Assembly (NCBI GenBank): GCA_008690995.1
Contig: VRMN01000001.1
Coordinates: 3,224,001 to 3,288,000 of the forward strand
DNA length: 64,000 nt
Direction of reading: 5' to 3'
Source of the DNA: Porphyridium purpureum
Taxonomy: Eukaryota > Rhodophyta > Bangiophyceae > Porphyridiales > Porphyridiaceae
Shown: positions 38,259 through 46,924 of the stretch, one piece after another
Layout: each line of letters begins with the position of its first letter
Position numbering within the stretch: position 1 is the first letter of the stretch
Notes under the pieces: generated by a model
Told to the model about the DNA's origin: nothing
Databases searched by the model: none
The model's input: only the letters and a program-made list of their open reading frames with translations
Made by a program: the position numbers and the translations under genes

Positions 38259-39083
38259 ATGGTCAAAGGTGGTAGACAACATGGCGGCAGCTCGCCTAGA
38301 GGCAAGTCGGGCGGGTCGGCGCGAGCGGGCGCGCGGCTGCCAATGCCGACGGTGACCTCGCAAGCGGCGCGCCGCGGCGGGTATGACAGCAGTGATGTGG
38401 ATGATTACACCAACGCCAAGCTGCGAACCGCCGCAGCAAAGCAGCTGCATCGGGCGCCCGCGGCACATGTCTTGGCAGATGTGAAGTCGTATGATCACTC
38501 GTACGAAGAGCTCGCAGACTTTCGGACGCACGGAAGGCGCTTCTGGAGGGTGTTTGTGCGCCGCATTGTCGTGCTGATCGCGCTCATGGTTGCGCAGTCC
38601 GCGTCTTCAATCATTCTGGACGCATACGCCCCGATGCTGAAGGAGCACTTTCTGGTGACCCTTTTCTTGACCATGATTGTGGGCGCCGGTGGGAACGCCG
38701 GAAATCAGTCGACTGTGATGACCGTGCGTGGGCTAGCGGTTGGAAAAATTCACAAGGTGAATAGATACAAAGTAATGCTGCGTGAAATCGCGCTCGGTGG
38801 CTTGATTGGCCTTGTGTTGGCCGCCGTGAGCTTCATTCGCGTCTACCTTTTCCATCGCTCCTTTGTTGCATCGCTTGCGATCAGCCTGGCTTGCTTCCTC
38901 GTGGTCGGGAGCGCGACCTTTTTCGGCACGCTTCTTCCGTTGGCGCTAGCCGCCATGAAGCTCGACCCGGCGCATGGTGGGCCTGCCATTCAGGTGACCA
39001 TGGATATCTTTGGAGTGTTTATCACGTGCGCTTGTAGCGCTGGCTTTTTCCGGATGGCCGGAGCTGCCATAGCAGAAAAATAA
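38259..39083 (+). CDS. MgtE-type divalent-cation transporter, membrane domain only
   Basis: The 274-residue protein has a basic, Gly/Ser/Arg-rich N-terminus of about 100 residues and then the MgtE membrane domain. The family signature GAGGNAGNQSTVMTVRGLAVG is intact (compare GGNSGNQxxxxxVRGLAxG). Five hydrophobic helices can be drawn: VRRIVVLIALMVAQSASSII, LVTLFLTMIVGAGG, IALGGLIGLVLAAVSFI, VASLAISLACFLVVGSATFF and QVTMDIFGVFITCACSAGFF. The cytosolic N and CBS domains that gate bacterial MgtE are absent, and it is about half the size of animal SLC41A carriers, so it probably works as a dimer. Mg2+ or another divalent ion is the likely substrate. Confidence 0.85.
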   Translation: MVKGGRQHGGSSPRGKSGGSARAGARLPMPTVTSQAARRGGYDSSDVDDYTNAKLRTAAAKQLHRAPAAHVLADVKSYDHSYEELADFRTHGRRFWRVFVRRIVVLIALMVAQSASSIILDAYAPMLKEHFLVTLFLTMIVGAGGNAGNQSTVMTVRGLAVGKIHKVNRYKVMLREIALGGLIGLVLAAVSFIRVYLFHRSFVASLAISLACFLVVGSATFFGTLLPLALAAMKLDPAHGGPAIQVTMDIFGVFITCACSAGFFRMAGAAIAEK

Positions 39084-39267
39084 GGTTTCAATTGTAGATT
39101 CTTTTACAGGATGTCCTGACGGGCCAGAGACCTAAACTTTTGAACGCCATATGTTTGGGTTTGTACAGAGAACGCAAGCTTATACGTGTCAATTTTTAAG
39201 ACGATGGTGGAATGTTTTCTTCAAAGAGCTGGTTTGGGGCAGATGATCGGATCACGTGGCAGAAAAC

Positions 39268-39705
39268 TTACGGACTGCTTGACATTTGACTTATCGGCAC
39301 CAGCCTGGTTTCGATCTCGGTGCACTCGGTGCAAAGCCGAACCTTAGAGCTTTTGGTCCTTTGCATGGGACGCCCGACTCGGCTTGCTGCGGACAAAAGG
39401 TGGACGTCATTCAAATTTGAGTTCTTGAAGGAGCCCGGCGAATCATCTGACTCGGTCGCGACAAGCCGTTGCCCATGCACATCATCTACCAAGAGCTGCT
39501 CTGTTTCTCGGGGATCATGGCCTGAATGATTGAGTTGCACCGCGTTTTGATTGTCGGCACAGGGCGGCTGCGAGATCGGGCTCATTCGCTCTTCCTCGCA
39601 CGACTGCAGCGGCGAGTGAGGCCTCGTGCGTTTCCTCGATGCGATGTCATGTGTTTCATCATCGAGGTTGACCTCTTGCCTTGCCGTATCCGAGTTTAAC
39701 ATTCT
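39268..39705 (-). CDS. Hypothetical small hydrophilic protein, possibly nuclear
   Basis: 145 codons from ATG 39705 (MLNSDTARQEVNLDDETHD). The sequence has a nuclear-localisation-like RKRTRP, acidic stretches and Ser/Pro sites, ending ETRLVPISQMSSSP. The frame extends upstream to 39867 only with a TTG. A TATA-like word (CATATAAAGC on the minus strand) lies about 120 bases upstream of the ATG, which favours a real gene. No domain is recognised. Confidence 0.4.
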   Translation of the reverse strand, partial: RMLNSDTARQEVNLDDETHDIASRKRTRPHSPLQSCEEERMSPISQPPCADNQNAVQLNHSGHDPRETEQLLVDDVHGQRLVATESDDSPGSFKNSNLNDVHLLSAASRVGRPMQRTKSSKVRLCTECTEIETRLVPISQMSSSP

Positions 39706-39821
39706 AATGGTGCAAGAAGCAGCTCGAGCAGCGCCGGCAGACCGGTCGATTGAATGACAGGTAAGGTTTTGAAGAACCTGTCTATGATTCTGTGGCAACA
39801 AAGTAGGCGGGAATGCGAAGC

Positions 39822-39834
39822 GCTTTATATGAAT
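39822..39834 (-). promoter_or_regulatory. TATA-like element of the hypothetical gene at 39705
   Basis: On the minus strand TTCATATAAAGCG, about 120 bases upstream of ATG 39705. Confidence 0.35.
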
Positions 39835-42153
39835 GTATGCGACCGTCGAAGCTAACGGACGAGCCAAGCCTCACGCATCGTCAGTTCATGAGCCCTTGCT
39901 TGCGATCATCTTGAGCTTGGTTGGAAGCGCTCGTTTTCGGCTTGCGGGCTCACAGCGCAAATCCAGCACAGCACGCCCGCGCGGTCCTTTGCAGGCGCGT
40001 CGGATTCACCATGACAAAGGGATCATGCTCGGACTGCTCTGTAATTCCATAAATAGTGAAGGACTGTGCCGCCGCCGAGCGGCTCGGGGTGGTTTGTGGT
40101 CCAGCGAGCGCGTGCAATTAAAGGCAGTGGTAACCCCGGTGTAGCAGAACGAGATGCTTTATTGTGATTTCGGTTTTCCCTTTCCCCACACCATCATCAT
40201 TATTCTCGCGCAAATCGAAAATCGGTTGTGAGGGTTACAACACGTGCGTAACCCTGATACCTTCTGAATCGTGCTTCGGCCATGTGGCAAACATACCTCG
40301 CGGCATCGGCGTCGCAATGTCAAGCTTGCTGTTGGACGTGCTCGCCGTGCGCGCCGCTCGTGCGCATATTTAGTGATGACATAAGATGTCGCGCAGAGGG
40401 TCATGGCAAGCAGGCGCGGATCGATGGGCATGCTGCCTTTGGCCATGCGACGAAAGCGCGCCAGCCGGGCGTACGTCGGGATGATCATACCTGTGCACCA
40501 AGCGATACACTGCACTTCGAAAAGTTGAGTCCGCCTGACAATTACCGTATGCAGTAGAAGAATCAAGCCCCTGCGGGAGCATGATTGTGCGGTAAATTTC
40601 TCGTAGCGCTCCAGGTTTCGACTGTGCTCCGGTTTCCCCGCCGCAGACGAGCATGATGGATACCTCTTTCACGCATCGCAAGGTCTCGGGCCTCGCCCCA
40701 AGTCAACGCCGACATCGAGTGTATCGCACGTGCAGGCACGCCCCGGTGGATCTCCCTCGTTTGCACGAAGGATGCTGACGCCTTGCGCCTTGTCACCGGC
40801 GAGCTCACATGGCTCGCGCGCGGCGCGCGTATAATGCTTACGCGCATACGCAAACACCTTGGCCAGGTTTTTGGCTGGTAGCGCGGCGACCACACAATCA
40901 GATTCACGCTTGGCAGACACGCCGTCGCGTGGTGCGACGCCGATGAACTCCTATCACTAAGGCACAGGGTAGTCCATAGCGATAAAGGAAAAGAAGCCTC
41001 GCGCCGTGCCGGCGCGCGGAAACTGAGTGGTCTGGGTACTAATGCATGGCATGCCGGAAATTACCTGAACCCGGATGATGGAGTGCTCCGACAAGACGAT
41101 ACATAGCGTACGCGCAAAGACAGACACTCCTGAAACAGACAGCCCGCGCGCGATTTGTGCAGGGCGCCGCGTTCCATCTATCCCACCACCATCCCTGCCT
41201 CAACGTCTGCACTGAGTGTCGAAACCACATCGACCAACAATCCGCGTTCAAAGAGAAAGTCGTGCACGCACATAAGAATATCAGAAGCCCCATGATTCGT
41301 CTTTTCTGAGGGAATCGGGCTTTGGCCATAACCTGGTTTCAGCAATGCGATAACGACACTTGTGGGGTGGCAACTTGGTGACCATCGCATCGCAGACTAA
41401 ATTCTGTCTGTGTCTCGACAGGTTTTGACGTTGACCAGTTGCTTGCGAGACATCTATAAATGGTTTGATGGATGACAAGTGAAAGCCGATGTAAAAATGT
41501 TTGTCCCACGTCGTCCTACATGGTAAGAGTGATGAGTTGCTGTCTTCAGCGTGGGCACCTTGGGGTCCTTTCCTTCAACGCATGAAGAGAATCGATGGTA
41601 GAGAAGCAGCGATGCTCTTTCAATTCTGGAAAGAGCACCCTTGACTGCCTTTAAACCCCCTGGCCGTGAAGAGACGGACCCGAACGCAGGGTCATTGTTC
41701 AACCCGTGAGGTCATTTTGACCGCGCACACAAAACAGGCAGGCAAGACCCGGGTCGAGAGTGACGCAAGGCTTCCCGAATTTTGTCCTGTTCTGTCTGTG
41801 TCCTTCCGAATGGCGGCTCTGAGCGCCGTATGAAGCAGTGGCTCTCGGCACCGGGTGGTGCCATGATCGGCGCTGCCACTCGAAATCTGCAATCACGCAT
41901 AGCCTACACGTGGGCACCGCACGATAGCGGCCTGCTGGACTCGGCTTCACTTCACCGTCGCTCATTTTTGCGGTGACGCGGTGCCTCGGACTTACGGCCA
42001 GTCTTGTCAGCAAAGGCACGCAACGAGTGGACCGGCTGCGCGTTCCTGTTGACGACCCGACCGACTTGCCACCACCTGCACTCGAAGAAGCAGAAGCGTT
42101 CCCGGGTGTACAGCGAGGCGTACAGCGATGAGTCCAGTGCGGTCGATCCATGT
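39835..42153. other. Long intergenic stretch without a supported gene
   Basis: About 2.3 kb. Only short frames, most opening with non-ATG codons, with no motif recognised. A TATA-like CTATAAATGG is at about 41453 on the plus strand but no frame follows. Two GTACAGCGA-type words lie at 42107-42127, beside the 3' end of the spliced gene. Confidence 0.45.
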
Positions 42154-42683
42154 TCAGCTGTCGCTGCGTGGGGGCGAAGCGCGCGCAGCAGGAGGTTGCG
42201 CAGGCCCGCCCGGCAACGTCGGGTTGATGGATTGCTGGGGGCTAGACTGCGGCGGCTGATCTGGACTCTGCTGCATCAGCTGCTGGAGCTGCTTCTTTTG
42301 TTGCTGCTGCTTGAGGCGGTGCGCCGCAAGAAGCTCCTTGCGCTTAATGGCGGCCTGCATCCGCATGTCCGCTCGCATGCCCCGGAAATTGATCCAGAAG
42401 AGCATGATGACGGGCGGAACCTGCCATCCCCATCCATGCACACCACATACACAAAGAGAGAAAGCAGCACAGGAACATGTCAGTCAAAGCCGTCTTTGCA
42501 AAACAACCACACGCATTGCTGCGCGAGAATCAACAGCGCGGCGCGCGTTCCCACACCTTTGTTGCTGGCGCAGAGCCGCGCAGGTGGCGAAAATCACAGA
42601 GCACCAAAAAAGGCGCAAAGACAAAGGACACGTACATATAGTCCCGCTGGTGAAAAGAGGAAAATGTCTGTCAACCACCCCAT
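42154..42683 (-). CDS. Small membrane protein, probably spliced (two exons)
   Basis: Exon 1 is 42636-42683 (16 codons, MGWLTDIFLFSPAGLY) and exon 2 is 42154-42420. The proposed intron of 215 nt (42421-42635) begins GTACGT and ends GGCAG. Joining is in phase 0 and gives 104 residues; the joint reads AGLYVPPVIMLFWINFRGMRA. The N-terminal 40 residues are hydrophobic; exon 2 continues with a basic helix (QAAIKRKELLAAHRLKQ) and a Gln/Pro-rich tail. Read unspliced, exon 2 has its first ATG at 42405 and a shorter product. Exon 1 shares a 170-base divergent promoter with the SNF2 gene. The joined protein looks more natural than either piece; I do not recognise the family. Introns are rare in this kind of genome, so transcript data would decide. 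Confidence 0.6.
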
Positions 42684-42852
42684 GGTGATACCGACGACGG
42701 TAGTGTCCTGCGCGCGCCACCTCTGCTCGCTCGTTCTCTTTGCCTTTTCCGCCTTTTCCTCGCCTTGATGGTTGCCACCACGCGTCCAAGCCCAAGCGCC
42801 ACACGCGCGAAGGTTGACGCGCAAAGTTCTATCAAAACGCGCGCATTTTAGT

Positions 42853-45800
42853 ATGACCGCTGGCGGGGAGCCGCGTAGAGTGGCCAGAGCGTTTGAACGT
42901 GTGCGTGCGGGGGGAGTACATGGCGGCGGTTCGATGCCTGTGGCTCCGTGCGGAATGAAGCAGGAGGGCGATGGGGAAGGGTGCAGTGGCGCTAGGGACT
43001 CTCACGCTCGCGGTCGAGCGCAAGGCGAAGATGCAGCAGCGCTCACGAAGAGTCCCGCGGCAGAAGAAGAGGCGGAAACGGACGCAGACGTGATTGGGCG
43101 TGACGACTCGGCCAAGGGGAACGGGACGCCAGGTGATGATGCACACGGCGTTGCTGCTCCCGCGCACGCGTCGCACGAAGGGACGTGCTCGCAGGCGAAG
43201 GGGGATTGGTCTACGACGGGAATGGAGCAAGGAGATCAAGTTGGGCAGGCAGAAGAGCGAGAAGCTGCGCCAAACGGGCTGGTGGAGCACGAGGGAGATG
43301 GACAGCATCAATCAGAAGCCATGGTGAGTGTGCGAAAGAACGTGCGCGTGTTGAAGGCTCTCGATGATTTGCAGGCGATTTGGCGTGAGGATTCGGGTGC
43401 CCTCGTGCGTGTACGCGCCATGCAGCAGCTGCACGAGCGGTGGCCTCCCGCCACAGGGGACGCCAGAGTGGACGCTCTCCTGGATGTCATTCGACAGGAC
43501 GAGCTGGTCCCTGAGGGAGCATCGATACACTTGTCGGAATCTCGTACTGAGGCGGCATCAGTCAGCGCGCTTACATACAGGCGTCTCCAAATCCAACCAC
43601 ATGACTTGGATTCGTCTGCTTTACTGCGACTCCGTGCCCAGCTGCAAGTCATGAAAAGTCTTGCTCGTCATGTGCCCGTTTCTTCCGAACTCATGCACAT
43701 GTCCTCCGGACAGGGCTCGACAGCCGCAGTCCAACTGCAGAGGAATTCCGCGCGTTTGCTAGCATCGCCAAAGCCGATGCACACAGATCGGACAGCTTCT
43801 CACCTAGCCAGTCCAGGATTAGTAACCAAAATGTCCAAATTTGGCGAACTGCAGAGGAAGCTGCGAGCAGAAATGATAGGTGAGATGAGTGCTCTGCTAG
43901 GATGCGCGAACCCGGAGCCGATAGTGGACGCTCTGGACGCCCAGGCGTATCGGAAACCGGGCCGCGTACAATTGGATGTGACGAGCACGCATATGTCGCG
44001 ACAGTTGCAGGACAGTGGTCAGAGACACAAGCAGGAGCAAAACGAGCGGCGGAAGCAGCGGCACTTGGTGTACTTGTCTGCGCTGATGCAGCACCGCGAC
44101 GCTTTCAGCGAGCACTTTGCGGCAATCGACACGTCTCGGAAGAAGCTAAGCCGCGAAGTAGAAAAGTTCCAACGAAGCCGGCTGCGCGATGAGGAGCGGC
44201 GGAAAAGAAAGGAAATGCAGGAGCGTCTCAAGGCGCTGCGCGAGAACGACGAGGACCAGTACATGAAACTCCTTGAAAACACAAAGAATGAGCGCCTGCT
44301 AACCCTGATCCGCAAGACAGACGAGTACCTCGCCCAGATTGGAGCGCAGGTTGCGCTTCAGAAGCAAGTGGTAGAGGAAATTGACGCACGCGAGCGCGAG
44401 CTAATCAGTGATGCGACGATGGCTGGAAATCGAAGCGAAGCTTTTGTGGCTCATTTCGATGAAAATAATAGGACAGCATCAGTACCAGCACCATCTCCAG
44501 GCGAAGGAAAGACGGCGCTTGAGCAACTCGCACAGATGCGGAAGGAGCAAAGTGATCAACTGAATCATGTAGGAGAAGCTGCCTCCGACGCGGTCGCGGG
44601 TGTGCGGAAGCGGCGTGACTTCTACAAGCATCTCACCCACACAATCAAAGAGGAAGTGACCCAGCCAAATCTACTGGTGGGTGGCACGCTCAAGCCGTAC
44701 CAGCTAGATGGGCTCGCATGGTTGGTGTCCTTGTACAACAATGGTCTGAATGGAATTCTCGCAGACGAAATGGGCTTGGGCAAAACAATTCAGACCCTGT
44801 CCTTAATTTCGTACCTGGTTGAGAAAAAGAATGTGCGTGGTCCGTACTTGGTGATCGTGCCGCTGGCGACGATGAGCAACTGGGTGCGTGAGTGCGAGTT
44901 GTGGGTGCCGAGTCTGCATGTGGTCGTTTATCATGGTGACCCGGCCACCCGTAAGCAAATTGTCACGCACGAGATCCAGCCGGGCCGATTCAACATCTTA
45001 CTCACGACGTACGAGTATGTCGTGCGCGACAAGCATGTGCTCGGGGCAAAGCAGCTACAGTGGAAGTACATAATCATCGATGAAGGCCATCGCATGAAGA
45101 ATTCGGACTGCAAGTTGGCACTGACGTTGGGCTCAAAGTACAAGTCGCGTAATCGCATTCTACTGACGGGTACACCGCTGCAGAACAACCTGTCTGAGCT
45201 GTGGGCGCTGCTGAACTTTCTCTTACCCACAATCTTTAACAGCGCGGAGTCGTTTGAGCAATGGTTTTCGGCACCCTTTCAGGCATCGCAGTTGGGCGAG
45301 GCCACCGAGCTCAACGAGGAGGAGCAGCTTTTGGTTATCAACCGCTTGCATCAGATTTTGAGCCCATTCTTGCTGCGCCGTCTCAAAAAAGACGTCGAAT
45401 CGCAGCTTCCGGACAAAGTGGAACACGTCATCCGGTGTGAGCTGTCGGCGTGGCAGAAGGTTTTGTATCGCCAAGTGCAGAAAAAGGTCGCCGTGGCTTC
45501 TGGTGAAGGTGGCGGTGTACGCAGTTTCAACAACATGGTGATGCAGCTGAAGAAGATATGTAACCATCCGTACCTATTTTATGAGTACGACGATCTTTCG
45601 CTGCTGCGGCCAGACCTACTCATTCGTGCGAGCGGTAAGTTTGTCCTTCTGTGCTCAATCCTTGCAAAGCTTCGTGCGACGAACCATCGCACCCTTATTT
45701 TCTCGCAGATGACCACAACCTTGGATTGGCTTGAAGTACTTTTGCGGCAGCAGGGCATTGCGTTTCTTCGGATGGATGGGACCACCAAGGCGGAAGACCG

Positions 45801-46773
45801 GCAGGATATGATTGAATGGTTTAACGCGCCGGATTCCCCGTTTTTCTGTTTCATTTTGTCCACGCGTGCCGGCGGACTGGGCCTTAATTTGCAGACGGCG
45901 GACACGGTGATTATTTATGACAGCGACTGGAATCCGATGATGGATTTGCAGGCGCAGGATCGTGTTCACCGGATCGGACAGACCGAAGAAGTCCGCGTGT
46001 TCCGGCTGTGCTGTGCGGGTACAATCGAGGAGCATATCTTGGACCAAGCACAGCGCAAACTCCGCATGGACGCCCAGATCATCCAGGCGGGGAAGTTCAA
46101 TAATAAGGCTTCCGACGCTGAACGCCGAGACGCTTTGAAGAGTCTGCTGAAAGACCACCAGAACGTGGACGAGGAAAAGCTTGATGTGAGCACAGAGACC
46201 GAAATGAACGAGTGGCTTGCGAGGCGTGAAGACGAGTACGATCTATTTTGTGAAATGGACGCTGTGCGTGCCGAAAAGGACGCAGTGAGTGGCTTTGGTC
46301 TACTGACGGATGAAGGTGAGCTTCCAGAGTGGGTCTTAGCACCTGAGAGGGAGGAAGCAAGATTGGAGTTTGAACGACAAGAATATGGGCCGCCTGTAGC
46401 AGAACCTCTGGGCCGTGGTGCGCGCAGGCAGAGCTTGCCCAATATACGATATGATCACGATCTCAAGAATGATGACGACCTCCTGATGGATGTAGAAGGG
46501 GCTGGAACGAGTTTATCATTGCAAAAACGAGGACGCAAGCGCAAGGCTATGGCGCTGGTTGCCGACGAGGAGGACGGGTTCGACGGAGAGAGCTATACGA
46601 GACGCGAACCGGGCGATGCCGCCAGCAGCGGGACGCCTATGCGTGCCTCATCGAGGCCAAGCAGCGCGTCGCTGGCCGCTACAGAGTTCTACTACGATGA
46701 AGGTCCCGATGCACATCCACAGGGTAGTACAGATGCCAATGCTAGGTCGGACCTGGAGGGGCATAAGATGTGA
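42853..46773 (+). CDS. SNF2/BRM-type chromatin-remodelling ATPase
   Basis: The protein has 1,306 residues from ATG 42853; the frame begins upstream only with a TTG. Order of parts: an acidic low-complexity N-terminus (about 1-170); an HSA-like Arg/Lys/Glu-rich helix (about 400-490; NERRKQRHLVYLSALMQHRDAF); the helicase N-lobe with LKPYQLDGLAWLVSLYNNGLNGILADEMGLGKT (about 610-643) and DEGHRMKN (about 742-750); and the C-lobe ending in QDRVHRIGQ (about 1034-1042). After it come NNKASDAERRDALKSLL and a SnAC-like region, then an acidic tail. No bromodomain is seen, unlike yeast Snf2/Sth1 and animal BRM. The HSA-helicase-SnAC layout assigns it to the Snf2 subfamily of SWI/SNF complexes. Confidence 0.92.
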   Translation: MTAGGEPRRVARAFERVRAGGVHGGGSMPVAPCGMKQEGDGEGCSGARDSHARGRAQGEDAAALTKSPAAEEEAETDADVIGRDDSAKGNGTPGDDAHGVAAPAHASHEGTCSQAKGDWSTTGMEQGDQVGQAEEREAAPNGLVEHEGDGQHQSEAMVSVRKNVRVLKALDDLQAIWREDSGALVRVRAMQQLHERWPPATGDARVDALLDVIRQDELVPEGASIHLSESRTEAASVSALTYRRLQIQPHDLDSSALLRLRAQLQVMKSLARHVPVSSELMHMSSGQGSTAAVQLQRNSARLLASPKPMHTDRTASHLASPGLVTKMSKFGELQRKLRAEMIGEMSALLGCANPEPIVDALDAQAYRKPGRVQLDVTSTHMSRQLQDSGQRHKQEQNERRKQRHLVYLSALMQHRDAFSEHFAAIDTSRKKLSREVEKFQRSRLRDEERRKRKEMQERLKALRENDEDQYMKLLENTKNERLLTLIRKTDEYLAQIGAQVALQKQVVEEIDARERELISDATMAGNRSEAFVAHFDENNRTASVPAPSPGEGKTALEQLAQMRKEQSDQLNHVGEAASDAVAGVRKRRDFYKHLTHTIKEEVTQPNLLVGGTLKPYQLDGLAWLVSLYNNGLNGILADEMGLGKTIQTLSLISYLVEKKNVRGPYLVIVPLATMSNWVRECELWVPSLHVVVYHGDPATRKQIVTHEIQPGRFNILLTTYEYVVRDKHVLGAKQLQWKYIIIDEGHRMKNSDCKLALTLGSKYKSRNRILLTGTPLQNNLSELWALLNFLLPTIFNSAESFEQWFSAPFQASQLGEATELNEEEQLLVINRLHQILSPFLLRRLKKDVESQLPDKVEHVIRCELSAWQKVLYRQVQKKVAVASGEGGGVRSFNNMVMQLKKICNHPYLFYEYDDLSLLRPDLLIRASGKFVLLCSILAKLRATNHRTLIFSQMTTTLDWLEVLLRQQGIAFLRMDGTTKAEDRQDMIEWFNAPDSPFFCFILSTRAGGLGLNLQTADTVIIYDSDWNPMMDLQAQDRVHRIGQTEEVRVFRLCCAGTIEEHILDQAQRKLRMDAQIIQAGKFNNKASDAERRDALKSLLKDHQNVDEEKLDVSTETEMNEWLARREDEYDLFCEMDAVRAEKDAVSGFGLLTDEGELPEWVLAPEREEARLEFERQEYGPPVAEPLGRGARRQSLPNIRYDHDLKNDDDLLMDVEGAGTSLSLQKRGRKRKAMALVADEEDGFDGESYTRREPGDAASSGTPMRASSRPSSASLAATEFYYDEGPDAHPQGSTDANARSDLEGHKM

Positions 46774-46924
46774 ACCCTCGTTAATTCATGACTTTCGACG
46801 CTAAATGTGGAATAGAGCGCATGAAGATTTCTAGTGGTAGGGCAGCACGTGCTCGGCCACGGTGGTTGGTTCTCGCCCTCCTGATCAGCATCTAATCCAT
46901 GGTGACCAGCTCTATGCACCCTGC

